Shown one piece after another: positions 48,330 to 60,253 of a stretch of DNA of 64,000 nucleotides. The notes beneath the pieces were generated by a model. It was given only the letters and a program-made list of their open reading frames with translations. It did not search any database and was not told where the DNA came from. The translations under genes were made by a program, and so were the position numbers. Numbering within the stretch: position 1 is the first letter of the stretch; the number at the start of each line of letters is the position of its first letter. This DNA is from Actinoplanes flavus (lineage in GTDB: Bacteria > Actinomycetota > Actinomycetes > Mycobacteriales > Micromonosporaceae): contig NZ_JAGFNS010000003.1 of assembly GCF_017592555.1 (NCBI RefSeq), forward strand, positions 3,646-67,645, in the 5' to 3' direction.

Positions 48330-49286
48330 TTGGAGCCCAACAGCAGTTCCGACGTCAGCATCGTCATCCCGACACACAGCGAGAAGCGGTGGGCCTCGCT
48401 CAGCCGTACGATCGCCTCCGCTCAGGCGCAGACGTACCCGGCGGCCGAGGTCGTGGTGGTCGTCGACCACAACCCGGAGATGGCGGACCGGGTGAAGCTC
48501 ACGTTCCCCGGGACGACCGTGCTGGAGAACGCGTACGCGCGGGGCGCCTCCGGCAACCGCAACACCGGGGCCTTCCACACCCGTACCCCGTTCATCGCGT
48601 TCCTCGACGACGACACGGTGGCCAGCTCGGACTGGCTGGCCCACCAGTTGGCCCCGTTCGCCGACCCGACGGTGGTCGGCACCGGCGGCGGCATCATCCC
48701 GGCCTGGGCCGGACCGCGCCCGTCGTGGATGCCGGACGAGCTGCTCTGGACGGTCGGGGTCTCCTACACCGGGATGCCGACGAGGACCGCGCCGATCCGC
48801 AACGTCTGGTCCGCGAACATGATCGTGCGGCGGGACGCGTTCCTGGCGGTCGGCGGCTTCCGGACCGGGTTCGGCAAGCTGGGCGACCAGAACCGGCCCG
48901 AGGACACCGAGCTGTGCCTGCGGATGAGCGCGGCGGCCGGCGGCCGGTGGATGTACGTGCCGCACGCCACCATCGACCACGAGGTGCCGGCCGACCGGTC
49001 GACGTTCGGTTTCCTGATCCGGCGCTGCTACGCCGAGGGCCGCGGCAAGGTGCAGATGTCCGGGCTGATGCCGAAGGACCAGGAGCTCGGCGCGGAGAAG
49101 GACTACCTGCGGCGTACGCTGCCGCGCGCCGTGGGCCGCAACCTGACGCGGGCGATGACCGGCCGCGGGGCCGCGCACGCGCTCCAGGCGATGGCCGTGG
49201 TCGCCGCCGTTCTGGCGGCCGCCTGGGGTGGTGGGGTGGAGACGCTGGCCGGGCTCCTCGAGAGCAGCCCGGCCACCACCGACTGA
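48330..49286 (+). CDS. Family 2 glycosyltransferase (GT-A)
   Basis: The 318-aa protein has SIVIPTHSEKRWASLSRTI, the DXD-type FIAFLDDDTVASSDWL and RPEDTELCLRM, with a hydrophobic C-terminus that could touch the membrane. TTG 48330 is chosen because CAGGAG lies 8 nt upstream and codons before it lack GC bias; ATG 48303 is possible. It probably makes a surface glycan. Confidence 0.88.
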   Translation: MEPNSSSDVSIVIPTHSEKRWASLSRTIASAQAQTYPAAEVVVVVDHNPEMADRVKLTFPGTTVLENAYARGASGNRNTGAFHTRTPFIAFLDDDTVASSDWLAHQLAPFADPTVVGTGGGIIPAWAGPRPSWMPDELLWTVGVSYTGMPTRTAPIRNVWSANMIVRRDAFLAVGGFRTGFGKLGDQNRPEDTELCLRMSAAAGGRWMYVPHATIDHEVPADRSTFGFLIRRCYAEGRGKVQMSGLMPKDQELGAEKDYLRRTLPRAVGRNLTRAMTGRGAAHALQAMAVVAAVLAAAWGGGVETLAGLLESSPATTD

Positions 49287-49289
49287 CGT

Positions 49290-51548
<2,259 letters not shown>

Positions 51549-51635
51549 CGGACCCTTCCCCTCACCGTACGTTCGGGTGCAGTCTCCCCCGACCACCGTG
51601 CGCCCCGCCGTGCGGGATCGGCAAGCTGAGGATGC

Positions 51636-52838
51636 TCAGTCCAGGCGATGCCGCCGGAGCCCGTCCAGCACCTCGGCGGGCGGCCACGTCTCGACCCGGT
51701 AGCGGGCCGGGGCGAGCAGCGGCTCCGGGCACAGGCCGGCCTCCTGTTCGGCGATCCGCCACGGCACCCGGAAGTCGATGCCGGTCCCGGCCCGGGCGAA
51801 CGCCACCGAGTCGGCGCGGGGCAGCAGCGTACTGACGCCGTCGGTCCAGGTGGCGATGGTCTCGACCGGGCCGCCGCCGGACGGCTCGACCGCGATCAGG
51901 CTGCCCACGTGCACGTCGACGCCGGCTTTCGCGTACTGGTCGGCGAGCCATTCGGTCTGGTTCGAGTACTCGGTCAGCGCCAGCACCGCGTCGGCGCGGC
52001 GGGCCGGCCGGTGGTGCGGGTGGCCGGGCGGCGGGGCGTACGGCACCGACCGCCCGTCCGGCCCGGCCACGTAGCCGACCGGGGACAGGTAGCGGACCGC
52101 CTCGCCGAAGGAGTGCTCCACGGCGGCGTAGATCTGCTCCGCCCCGGTGTCCGGCAGCGGGGTGACCAGCAGGGTGTTGCTGTCCGGCACGAACGCCAGG
52201 GCCGGGCCGCCCATCCGCTCCCCCACCTCGGACAGCCAGCCCGGTGACAGCAGCAGCGAGGTGAAGTAGCCGTCGCCGTCGTCGAGGATGCTGATCGCCA
52301 TGCCGTCGCGCCACGGCCGGTCCAGGGCGCCGCGGGCGATGACGGCCAGGTTCTCCCGGGCCACCGCGAACACCTCGTCGACCGGTACGCCCCACGTCTC
52401 CAGGCGGTCCGGCGACACGTACGCCATCGCCTCCGGGGTGTCGATCACGACGAGTTCGCGCAGGTGGGGCATGGCCGGGCGGGACAGCGGCGGGCGCATC
52501 CCGGTCGGCCCGGCCGCGCCGAACGTCACCGGGCGCAACACCGGGCGCAGCTTCGCGCGTACCGCCTCCCAGTCCTCCTCCGGAAGCGGCGCGATCAGCC
52601 GGATGAGGCGCTCGAGCTGTTGCCGGCGTTCCGCCGGCGAGGCGTCCGCGGTCTCCCGGAAGACGTTGGAGAGGTAGAGATGGGCCGGGCCGGCCACGCC
52701 GGTCCGGTGGATCGCGATGGCGAAGTCGTCCGGCTGGTAGACCGCACGCTCCACGCCGGGGGTACGCCGGGCCACCCGGAGAGCGAGCTGGGCGAAACGG
52801 CGCCGCGGCGAACCGGCGAACCTGTCCAGCAGTCCCAT
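51636..52838 (-). CDS. DUF1444-like (YtpQ-type) protein
   Basis: The 400-aa soluble protein has AYVSPDRLETWGVPVDEVFA and HLYLSNVFRETADAS, which I recall from the DUF1444/YtpQ family; this is from memory. It has no signal peptide or membrane helix. The function of the family is unknown. ATG 52838 is preferred over the extension to 52871. Confidence 0.6.
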   Translation of the reverse strand: MGLLDRFAGSPRRRFAQLALRVARRTPGVERAVYQPDDFAIAIHRTGVAGPAHLYLSNVFRETADASPAERRQQLERLIRLIAPLPEEDWEAVRAKLRPVLRPVTFGAAGPTGMRPPLSRPAMPHLRELVVIDTPEAMAYVSPDRLETWGVPVDEVFAVARENLAVIARGALDRPWRDGMAISILDDGDGYFTSLLLSPGWLSEVGERMGGPALAFVPDSNTLLVTPLPDTGAEQIYAAVEHSFGEAVRYLSPVGYVAGPDGRSVPYAPPPGHPHHRPARRADAVLALTEYSNQTEWLADQYAKAGVDVHVGSLIAVEPSGGGPVETIATWTDGVSTLLPRADSVAFARAGTGIDFRVPWRIAEQEAGLCPEPLLAPARYRVETWPPAEVLDGLRRHRLD

Positions 52839-52901
52839 TGGTGGACCGTAGCGTGTTTCGCCCGATCGCATCCCGCCTGGTCCGGGCTCGCCGGGAGAGC
52901 C

Positions 52902-52922
52902 GAAGTAAACTAAGTTGACTTC
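52902..52922. promoter_or_regulatory. 21-bp near-palindromic operator upstream of the SDR gene
   Basis: Arms GAAGT, AACT, AGTT and ACTTC pair symmetrically around 52912 (9 of 10 pairs). It lies 36 nt upstream of the SDR start, the position of a TetR-family repressor site. The TetR gene encoded after the SDR gene is a candidate binder. Confidence 0.6.
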
Positions 52923-52957
52923 CGCCCCGCTCCCCCATGACCGAAGGGAAACACCCC

Positions 52958-53971
52958 ATGACGACCGCGCCGAAGCCCCTGACCGCGGCGAACACCGTCG
53001 GTGAATGGCTCGACCACCCGGTGGGCGGCCCGGCTCTGGGCGAGCTGCTGGCGGCGGGCGGCGCCGACGCCTCCTCGCTCGCGCCGGTCCGCGGCATCCC
53101 GCTCCAGCAGCTGGTCGCCCTCAGCCAGGGCAAGATGCCGCAGTCGGTGGTCGACGACCTGGTGCTCCAGGTCAACGGCGGCGTCGCCCCGGCCGAGTCC
53201 GGCGAGAGCACCGGCTGGCAGGAGAGGATCACCGCCGGGCGCTTCGACGGCCGGACGGTCATCGTGACCGGCGCCGCCTCCGGCATCGGGCGGGCCACCG
53301 CGTCGCGCATCGTCCGCGAGGGCGGCCGGGTCATCGGCGTCGACATCACCGCCGACAAACTCAAGGAGGCCGAGGCCGAACTGGGCGAGTCGTTCGTCGG
53401 TGTCGCCGGGGACATCACCCGGACCGGTGACATCGAGCGGATCGTGGCCGCCGCCGGCGACCGCATCGACGGCCTGGCCAACATCGCCGGTGTGGTCGAC
53501 GACTTCAGCCCGGCCCACGAGACCGCCGACGCCGTCTGGGAGAAGGTCTTCGCGGTCAACGTGGACGGTGTCTTCCGCCTCACCCGCGCGGTCCTGCCGG
53601 CCATGCTCTCCGCCGGGCGCGGCGCGATCGTCAACGTCGCCTCCGAGGCGGCGCTGCGCGGCAACGCGGCGGGCGTCGCCTACACGGCGTCCAAGCACGC
53701 GGTCGTCGGCATCACCAAGAACACCGCTTTCATGTACGGGCAGCAGGGCATCCGGACCAACGCGGTGGCGCCCGGCGGGGTGGCGACCGGCATGGCCCCG
53801 TCCGGCGCCTCCGCGTTCGGGCGCGGGCGGACCGGCCCGTTCCTCCAGCTCATCCCGGGCGTGGCGCAGGCCGAGCACCTGGCCGCGTCGATCACCTTCC
53901 TGCTCAGCGACGACGGGGTGAACCTCAACGGCGTGATCCTGCCGTCCGACGGCGGCTGGTCCGTGCAGTAG
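52958..53971 (+). CDS. SDR-family oxidoreductase with N-terminal extension
   Basis: The 337-aa protein carries the Rossmann motif TGAASGIG (from Thr104), NIAGV, catalytic Ser229, Tyr242 and Lys246. The first 95 residues (TVGEWLDHPVGGPALGELLA, SQGKMPQSVVDDL) are a helical extension unusual for SDRs, which are about 250 aa. A GAAGGG site lies 9 nt before ATG 52958. Likely NAD(P)-dependent alcohol/ketone oxidoreduction; substrate unknown. It is probably repressed from the palindrome at 52902-52922. Confidence 0.92.
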   Translation: MTTAPKPLTAANTVGEWLDHPVGGPALGELLAAGGADASSLAPVRGIPLQQLVALSQGKMPQSVVDDLVLQVNGGVAPAESGESTGWQERITAGRFDGRTVIVTGAASGIGRATASRIVREGGRVIGVDITADKLKEAEAELGESFVGVAGDITRTGDIERIVAAAGDRIDGLANIAGVVDDFSPAHETADAVWEKVFAVNVDGVFRLTRAVLPAMLSAGRGAIVNVASEAALRGNAAGVAYTASKHAVVGITKNTAFMYGQQGIRTNAVAPGGVATGMAPSGASAFGRGRTGPFLQLIPGVAQAEHLAASITFLLSDDGVNLNGVILPSDGGWSVQ

Positions 53972-53975
53972 CCGG

Positions 53976-54524
53976 TCACCCGAGCGGGGTCAGGGCCTGC
54001 TGCAACAGCGCGCCGTAACGCGCCACCAGGACAGGCCGGCCGGCGGTCACCAACTGCTCGTCCTCCACCACCCAGAGGGCGTAGAGCAGACCGCCGACCA
54101 CCGCGGCGGCCAGACGGGCCCGGACGTCGGCGTCCGGGCCGGTGAGGCGGGCCCGGACCGGGCCGACGAAGGTGCGCTCGTGGATGTCCCGGAGGCGGGC
54201 CCGGATCCGCGGCTCGTTGCTGCCGTGCACCAGCGCCAGGTAGACGCCGCGAATGTCGTCGTCGGCGAGCAGCACCTCGATGAAACGCTCGCCGAACCGC
54301 TCCAGCGGGACGTCGAGCAGCGGCTCGTCGTCGATCGTCAGGTGCATGGTGTCCAGGAACAGCAGCTCCTTGGTGCCGAAGTGCCGGATCACCAGCGCCG
54401 GGTTGGTGGCGGCCTGCGCCGCGATGTCGCGCACCGACGTCCGGGCGAAGCCACGCTCCCGGAAGAGACGGGTCGCCGCGTTGCGGATCTCCTCGCGGGT
54501 CGCCTCCCCGGTACGCCTGGCCAT
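53976..54524 (-). CDS. TetR-family transcriptional regulator
   Basis: The 182-aa protein has the TetR helix-turn-helix (REEIRNAATRLFRERGFARTSVRDIAAQAATNPALVIRHFGTK) and an all-helical ligand domain. ATG 54524 is chosen, since the frame upstream lacks coding character. It converges with the SDR gene, 4 nt apart, and may control it through the palindrome upstream of that gene. The effector is not known. Confidence 0.92.
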   Translation of the reverse strand: MARRTGEATREEIRNAATRLFRERGFARTSVRDIAAQAATNPALVIRHFGTKELLFLDTMHLTIDDEPLLDVPLERFGERFIEVLLADDDIRGVYLALVHGSNEPRIRARLRDIHERTFVGPVRARLTGPDADVRARLAAAVVGGLLYALWVVEDEQLVTAGRPVLVARYGALLQQALTPLG

Positions 54525-54576
54525 GCCCCGATCGTATGCCGCCACCAGCACCGACGATCCCGGCAGGCCGGGCCGA

Positions 54577-54873
54577 TCAGCCACCGGCCATCGCGCCGAC
54601 CACCATGAACGGCTCCTCGCCCTTGACCACCCGGTCCGGCAGCGGATCGTCCGGCGACTCGTTGGACAGGTCCTCCTCACAGGCGAAGAAGCGCACCAGC
54701 GCCCGCCGCTTGCCGGTGGCCCGGTCCCGCATGGTGCCGCGCAGCATCGGGAAACGCTCCTCGACCGCGTCCAGCACGTGCCGCTGGGTCACCTCCCCGG
54801 ACACCTCGACCCGCACCTCCCCGGTCACGTGCGCGAGCGTGCGCAGGTGGGGCGGGAGGACGACACGGATCAC
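54577..54873 (-). CDS. MoaD/ThiS-family ubiquitin-like protein
   Basis: The 98-aa beta-grasp protein ends in GAMAGG, the C-terminal Gly-Gly required for thiocarboxylation or conjugation in MoaD/ThiS proteins. It starts in an ATGA overlap with the BNR-repeat gene. No E1 (MoeB/ThiF) or MoaE gene is near, so a molybdopterin role is not implied by context. Its tight coupling to a BNR protein suggests a specialised sulfur-carrier or protein-modifier pair. Confidence 0.88.
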   Translation of the reverse strand: MIRVVLPPHLRTLAHVTGEVRVEVSGEVTQRHVLDAVEERFPMLRGTMRDRATGKRRALVRFFACEEDLSNESPDDPLPDRVVKGEEPFMVVGAMAGG

Positions 54874-55988
54874 GGCAGCACCTGCACTTCCACGGAGAGC
54901 ACCGGCGGCAGGTCACGGACGATGGCGCGCCACGTGTCGCCGCTGTCGGCGGAGGCGTACACCTGGCCGCCGCTGGTGCCGAAGTAGATGCCGCAGGAGT
55001 CGAGCGTGTCGACCGCCATCGCGTCGCGGAGCACGTTGACGTAGCAGTTCTCCTGGGGCAGGCCGGCGGTGAGCGCCTCCCACCGCTCGCCCCCGGTCCG
55101 GCTGCGGTAGACGCGCAGCCTGCCGTCCATCACGAAGTGCTGCTGGTCGCTGGTGATCGGCACCACGTAGATCGTCTCCGGCTCGTGGGCGTGCACCGCG
55201 ATCGGGAAGCCGAAGTCGGTCGGCAGGTCCCCGCTCACCTCACGCCAGTTGGCGCCGGCGTCGTCGCTGCGCATCACGTCCCAGTGCTTCTGCATGAACA
55301 GCGTGTCCGGGCGGGACGGGTGCATGGCCAGCCGGTGCACGCAGTGCCCGACCTCGGCGTCCGGGTCGGGCAGCTCCATGTTGCTCTGCAACCCCCGGTT
55401 GATCGGCTGCCAGGTCTCGCCACCGTCGTCGCTGCGGAACACGCCGGCCGCCGAGATCGCCACGTAGATGCGGTCCGGGTTCACCGGGTCCAGCAGGATC
55501 GTGTGCAGGCACATCCCGCCGGCGCCGGGCTGCCACTTGGGCGCCGACGGGTGGGTACGCAGGCCGCTGAGCTCCACCCATTTCTGGCCGCCGTCGGTGC
55601 TCTTGTAGAGGGCGGCGTCCTCCACCCCGGCGTACACCGTGTCCGGGTCGGTGCGGGACGGCTCCAGGTGCCAGACCCGTTTGAACTCCCACGGGCGGGG
55701 CGTCCCGTCGTACCAGAGATGGTCGCCGACGTCACCGGCGTAGGTGAAGTCGTTGTCCACCGTCTCCCAGTTGGCGCCGCCGTCGTCGGAGCGCTGGATG
55801 ATCTGGCCGAACCAGCCGCCGGACTGCGACACGTAGAGCCGGTCGGTGTCCACCGGCGAGCCGTTGGCGTGGTAGATCTCCCATCCGGCGAAGTGCGGAC
55901 CGTCCACCTTCCAGTCCGCACGCCTGCCGTCCGAGGTCAGGATGAACAGTCCCTTGCGCGTCCCGACCAGCAATCGAACACCGCTCAT
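54870..55988 (-). CDS. BNR-repeat beta-propeller protein (exo-sialidase-like)
   Basis: The 372-aa protein contains at least six Asp-box blades: [40 protein letters not shown] and SADSGDTW. It has no signal peptide and is likely cytoplasmic. The usual sialidase catalytic Arg triad/Tyr/Glu is not evident, so hydrolase activity is unproven and a binding propeller is likelier. AGGAGGGGAG stands before the ATG. It is translationally coupled to the MoaD/ThiS-like gene. Confidence 0.88.
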   Translation of the reverse strand: MSGVRLLVGTRKGLFILTSDGRRADWKVDGPHFAGWEIYHANGSPVDTDRLYVSQSGGWFGQIIQRSDDGGANWETVDNDFTYAGDVGDHLWYDGTPRPWEFKRVWHLEPSRTDPDTVYAGVEDAALYKSTDGGQKWVELSGLRTHPSAPKWQPGAGGMCLHTILLDPVNPDRIYVAISAAGVFRSDDGGETWQPINRGLQSNMELPDPDAEVGHCVHRLAMHPSRPDTLFMQKHWDVMRSDDAGANWREVSGDLPTDFGFPIAVHAHEPETIYVVPITSDQQHFVMDGRLRVYRSRTGGERWEALTAGLPQENCYVNVLRDAMAVDTLDSCGIYFGTSGGQVYASADSGDTWRAIVRDLPPVLSVEVQVLP

Positions 55989-56079
55989 GTTCCACTCCCC
56001 TCCTGTCGACCCATAGACGCATGATGGTGCGCGTCACATCACCCTGGGGAGTCTAGGACGAATGTTCGACCGATCGGGG

Positions 56080-57597
56080 TCAACCCTGTAGCGCGCGGGC
56101 CATTTCGGCCTGTTCGGCGAGGATGTCGTTCATCCGGGCCTGCACGGTGTCCATCTCCCCGATCGTCTCGCTGGTGGTGTGGATGCCGCTGGCGACCGTC
56201 TCCGCGCTGGCCTGGATCCCGGCGATCTGGTCGGCGACCCGCTGGGTGGCCTCGGCGGTCTCCCGGGCCAGCTCCTTGACCTCACCGGCGACCACGGCGA
56301 AACCCTTGCCGGACTCGCCGGCCCGGGCCGCCTCGATGGTGGCGTTGAGCGCCAGCAGATTGGTCTGCTCCGCGATCGACGAGATGATTTTGATGACGTC
56401 GCCGATCGCGCTGGACGCCTGACCGAGCGCCGCCACCTCGGCGGTCATCGCCGAGGCCCGGGAGACCGCCTGCTCGGCCACCGAGGTGGCGTCCTCGCTG
56501 GCGTTGCGCAGCCGGCCGACGGTGTCCAGCAGCTCGCGGGCCTTGGCGGCGGCCCGCTCGCTGCCGCGGACCACGTCCAGCCGCTGCGACACCAGCTGCT
56601 GCACGTTGCGCAGCGCGGCCGCCCGGGACTCGGACAGCTCGATGTACTCGGTGGTGAAGAAGTCCATGGTGCCGACGATCCGGTCGCCGCTCACGATCGG
56701 GAAACACACCCCGGAACGGACGCCGGCCCGCTGCGCGGCGGGCGCCCGGACGCAGTCGGTCAGCTCCGCCAGGTCCCGGACGAACACCAGATCCCGGGCC
56801 CGCCAGGCGCGACCGGACAGCCCGACGCCCTCCGCGAACGTGGCGGCCAGCGTGACCCGGCGGAACTCGTCGCCGGCCGACCCGGACTCGATCTCGAACG
56901 TGAGCACGTCGGCCTCGGCGTCGATCTCCCAATACGACCCGTACGCCCACCCGAACGCGGTCCGGACCCCGTCCAGCGCCGACCGGATCACCGACGCGCT
57001 GTCGGTGGCGGTGCCGACCCGGTTGACGACCGTGGTGACCGCCATCCGGTCGTCGGTCGCCTGCCGCAGCTCGGCCGCGGCGACGGCGCCGGCCCGGGCC
57101 CGCTCGGCGATCCCGAGGAGGGAGGCGAGCTCCTGCCGGTGGCCGTCGACCGGCACCGGCGCGTAGCACTCGAACACGGCCGGCACCCGCTGGCCGTCGA
57201 CGACCGGCAGGACGACCGCGGTCACCATGCCCGCCTGCGCGGCGGCCCGGGAGCGCGGGCCGCCCTTCGCGGGCTCCTCGACGACCGGGGTACGGCCGCG
57301 CGCGGCCCGGGTGACCGGCCCGTCGTCGCCCGGCCCCGGCGGGGGCACGGTCCGCATCCGGTCGCGGATCGGCCCGGTCTCGTACACCAGCCGCATCCGG
57401 CCCTGCCCCTCCGGGGCCCACACCGCCCCGTAGCCGAAGCCGTAGAACTCCACCATGGTGTCCAGCGTGAGCCGCCAGGCACCGGTCGGGTCGGTCACGT
57501 CGTCGAGAGCCGGCACCAGCCGCTCCATCGCCTCGACGATCCGCGAGGCCGGCCGCGCCACATCGGCATCCACGGTCCGGGAACCGAACAACCGCAC
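56080..57597 (-). CDS. Soluble chemoreceptor with GAF domains (MCP)
   Basis: The 505-aa protein has two GAF-like domains (about 20-170 and 190-330) and a C-terminal MCP signalling coil with the canonical tip [35 protein letters not shown]. There is no membrane helix or HAMP, so it is a cytoplasmic chemoreceptor. GTG 57597 has AAGGAG 7 nt upstream. A FliA-type promoter precedes it. It likely signals through CheA to the flagella of motile cells. Confidence 0.93.
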   Translation of the reverse strand: MRLFGSRTVDADVARPASRIVEAMERLVPALDDVTDPTGAWRLTLDTMVEFYGFGYGAVWAPEGQGRMRLVYETGPIRDRMRTVPPPGPGDDGPVTRAARGRTPVVEEPAKGGPRSRAAAQAGMVTAVVLPVVDGQRVPAVFECYAPVPVDGHRQELASLLGIAERARAGAVAAAELRQATDDRMAVTTVVNRVGTATDSASVIRSALDGVRTAFGWAYGSYWEIDAEADVLTFEIESGSAGDEFRRVTLAATFAEGVGLSGRAWRARDLVFVRDLAELTDCVRAPAAQRAGVRSGVCFPIVSGDRIVGTMDFFTTEYIELSESRAAALRNVQQLVSQRLDVVRGSERAAAKARELLDTVGRLRNASEDATSVAEQAVSRASAMTAEVAALGQASSAIGDVIKIISSIAEQTNLLALNATIEAARAGESGKGFAVVAGEVKELARETAEATQRVADQIAGIQASAETVASGIHTTSETIGEMDTVQARMNDILAEQAEMARALQG

Positions 57598-57634
57598 GCA
57601 CTGTCTCCTTCGAGCGAGGAATCAATCGCCAGAC

Positions 57635-57662
57635 GTTTCGGCACATCGCGGTCCCCGCTGAG
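57635..57662 (-). promoter_or_regulatory. FliA-type (flagellar sigma) promoter for the chemoreceptor gene
   Basis: On the minus strand CTCA (plus 57659-57662), a 16-nt spacer and GCCGAAAC (plus 57635-57642) match, from memory, the CTCA-N15-17-GCCGAA pattern of FliA-family promoters in Actinoplanes. The leader would be about 30 nt. Confidence 0.65.
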
Positions 57663-57672
57663 GCCAAATATT

Positions 57673-58632
57673 TCAGTCCCAGGGCACCCAGGCGGCGTTG
57701 CCCAGCGGAACCTGCCGGGCCTCCAGCTCGCGCAGCAGGATGCCCTCACGCAGGCCCCACGGGCAGATCCGCACCGACCCGACGCCGAGCCGGCGCATCA
57801 CCTCGTGCGCCACGATGGCCCCGGCCAGGATCTGCCGGGCCCGGTGCGGCGACACGCCGGGCAGCCGGGCCCGTTTCGGGCTGGGCATCGCGGCCAGCCG
57901 CTTGATCCAGGGCCGCAACTCCCGGGCCTTGAGCTCACGCGGCACGAAGGGGCCGAGCCGCAGCGGCGGCGCCCCGGTGAGCCGGGCCAGCTGCTGGAAG
58001 GTCTTCGATGCGGCCACCGAGGTCCGCGGCGACTCCCAGGAGGTACGGGCGGCGACCTCGGCGAACCGGTCCCGCACATGCCGCCGCAGCCGTTCGACGG
58101 CCCGCGGCGAGGGCGGGTCGCCGTCCCGGAGGAACTCGCGGGTCAGCCGGCCGGCGCCGAGCGGCAGGGACATCGCCGACTCGGGCAGCCGGTCCCGGCC
58201 GAACGCCACCTCCAGGCAGCCGCCGCCGATGTCGACCATCAGCATCGGCCCGGCCCGCCAGCCCAGCCAGCGCCGGGCCGCCAGGAAGGTGAGCCGGGCG
58301 TCCTCGATGCCGGAGAGCGTCCCCAGGCGTACGCCGGTCGCCTTCTCGACCGCGACCAGCACCTCGTCGCGGTTGGGCGCGTCCCGGACCACCGCCGTGG
58401 CGTAGGCGAACATCCGGTTCACCCCGGCCCGGTGCGCCTCGCCGGCCGCCTCGCCGACCGCGTCGATCATGCGCTGCATCGCCTCGTCGCCGATCGTCCC
58501 GTCGGCCGGCAGCCGGTGCGCCAGCCGGGGCCGCCGCTCCCACGTGTGCACCGGCAGCGGCAGCCCCGACTCCGCGTCGGCCACCACCAGGTTGACCGTA
58601 TTCGATCCGACGTCGAGCACCCCCAGCCGCAT
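57673..58632 (-). CDS. ppx: Ppx/GppA-family exopolyphosphatase
   Basis: The protein begins LGVLDVGSNTVNLVVAD, the first phosphate-binding motif of the Ppx/GppA ASKHA fold, and has the second near MLMVDIGGGCLEVAFG. About 319 aa from ATG 58632, the common actinobacterial start, it lacks the C-terminal HD domain of E. coli Ppx. ATG 58644 and 58665 are alternatives with weaker coding support. It would remove terminal phosphates from polyphosphate or convert (p)ppGpp. It is about 22 kb from the VTC operon. Confidence 0.9.
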   Translation of the reverse strand: MRLGVLDVGSNTVNLVVADAESGLPLPVHTWERRPRLAHRLPADGTIGDEAMQRMIDAVGEAAGEAHRAGVNRMFAYATAVVRDAPNRDEVLVAVEKATGVRLGTLSGIEDARLTFLAARRWLGWRAGPMLMVDIGGGCLEVAFGRDRLPESAMSLPLGAGRLTREFLRDGDPPSPRAVERLRRHVRDRFAEVAARTSWESPRTSVAASKTFQQLARLTGAPPLRLGPFVPRELKARELRPWIKRLAAMPSPKRARLPGVSPHRARQILAGAIVAHEVMRRLGVGSVRICPWGLREGILLRELEARQVPLGNAAWVPWD

Positions 58633-58696
58633 GTGCCGCCGCATACCCAGAAACTCCACGCTCATGGCCGGATTGTTTCGCGGCCGGCGGTCCTCC

Positions 58697-60253
58697 TCAC
58701 ACCCGCACGAGGGTCCATTGGCGGCCGCCGGCCGGATCGTGCCAGGTCCGGACGCCGGTGGTGGGCACCGCGGCGGGGTCCGGGCCGAAGTGCCGGAGGC
58801 GGACCGCGTCGGCCGCGCCCCGGGCGGACAGCAGCAGGTACCGGACGCCGTGACCGGACGGGTCGGCCAGGACCGCGGCGAAGTCCCGGTCCGGGGTGAT
58901 CACGAACTGCCTCGGACGGTCGCTGGCCAGGACCACCCCGAACGCGTACGCCGCGTCGGTGAGGACCGCGCCGTCCGGCAACCCCATGGCGTCCAGGTCG
59001 GCGGCCACCTGACGGTTCACCAGAGCCAGTCCACGGGTACGGGCGGCGCCGTCCGCCGTGAGCCACTCCGACTCCTCGCGGGCCAGCTCCGGCCGGTTCA
59101 GGGTGACGATCGCCGCCGGGACGGCCACCAGCGTGCACACGAGCGCCGTCGCCACGGTCGCCCGGCGCGGGAACGCGACGATCAGATGCCCGGCCAGCAG
59201 CACCGACAGCGGGATCACCGCGATGTGGAACCGCAGCCAGCCGAACGACGTGCCGGACAGGAACGCCAGCGCGTCGAAGGCCAGCACCGACCCGAGCACG
59301 GTGACCGCCGCCAGCACCCGTGGATCCCGGCGCGCCCACGCCGCGGCCAGGGCGGCGAGCAGCAGTACCAGGAACATCGGCGACAGGCCGGCCATCTGCT
59401 GCGCCCAGTAGCCGATCCGGGTGGGCAGGTCGTCGCCGGTCACCGAACCGATCCCGGCGGCGTTCGCGGACACCTGGGCCGAGTTGCCGTACTCACTGGA
59501 GAACGTGGCGAACCACTGGCCCACGATCAGTTTTCCGGCCAGCGCCCACAGCAGGACGGCCAGCACCCCGGGCAGGCCGGCGATCACGGCGTCGGTCCGG
59601 GCCAGGGCCATGCGCCTGTCGCGTGCTCCGGGCGTACGCAGCAGGGTTGTCAGGAAGACGATCAGCGGGACCGCGGCGACCGGGGCGAGTGCCTCGTAGC
59701 GCGCGCCGTAGGCGAGGCCGACCGCCAGGCCCAGCGGGACCAGCGACTCGGCCCGGCCGGTCTCGAACCAGATGAGCAGGGCCCGGACCGCCAGCATGAG
59801 GCAGAGCAGGAAACCGGCCTCGCTCATCCCGTTGCCGGAGTAGACGACGATCATCGGATGCAGGGCGAACGCGGCGGTCAGCGCGAGCCGGGGGACGCGC
59901 GGCACGCCGGAGCGGCGCAGCACGTCGTGCGCCACCACCACGGTCAGCGTCATCAGCGCCGCCGAGACGAGCACCACCAGCAGGCCCTGCTGGGTGAGCG
60001 CCGGGAAGAGCAGCCCGAGCGGCAGGAACGGCAGCAGGATCAGCGACGGCAGCGGGTTCCAGACGAAGCCGATCGCCGCGAGGTGCGGGTCGCGGCTGAA
60101 CAGCGTGTAGTAGGCGTTCGCCACCCGGCTCGCGGAGTCGCCCGGGACCAGATCGCTGTGCCAGAACCAGACGGCGACCGCGAGGTAGACCAGGCCGTAG
60201 AGCAGGGTCCGGTCACGGCGGGTCTCCCGGGGCGCGAGAACGTCAACCGACAT
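58697..60253 (-). CDS. GT-C-like polytopic membrane glycosyltransferase
   Basis: The 518-aa protein has about twelve helices. The first external loop carries an acidic residue in DLVPGDSASRVANAYY, and a second conserved loop is VYSGNGMSEAGF. This fits ArnT/PMT-like transferases that use polyprenyl-phosphate sugars. The C-terminal 140 residues are external. Its ATG overlaps the stop of the GT2 gene upstream by 11 nt. It is the last gene of the glycan operon in view. Confidence 0.85.
   Translation of the reverse strand: MSVDVLAPRETRRDRTLLYGLVYLAVAVWFWHSDLVPGDSASRVANAYYTLFSRDPHLAAIGFVWNPLPSLILLPFLPLGLLFPALTQQGLLVVLVSAALMTLTVVVAHDVLRRSGVPRVPRLALTAAFALHPMIVVYSGNGMSEAGFLLCLMLAVRALLIWFETGRAESLVPLGLAVGLAYGARYEALAPVAAVPLIVFLTTLLRTPGARDRRMALARTDAVIAGLPGVLAVLLWALAGKLIVGQWFATFSSEYGNSAQVSANAAGIGSVTGDDLPTRIGYWAQQMAGLSPMFLVLLLAALAAAWARRDPRVLAAVTVLGSVLAFDALAFLSGTSFGWLRFHIAVIPLSVLLAGHLIVAFPRRATVATALVCTLVAVPAAIVTLNRPELAREESEWLTADGAARTRGLALVNRQVAADLDAMGLPDGAVLTDAAYAFGVVLASDRPRQFVITPDRDFAAVLADPSGHGVRYLLLSARGAADAVRLRHFGPDPAAVPTTGVRTWHDPAGGRQWTLVRV

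Noticed and set aside
54870..55988. A true sialidase
   Set aside because: Asp-boxes are clear, but the catalytic arginines and Tyr/Glu pair are not, and there is no signal peptide.
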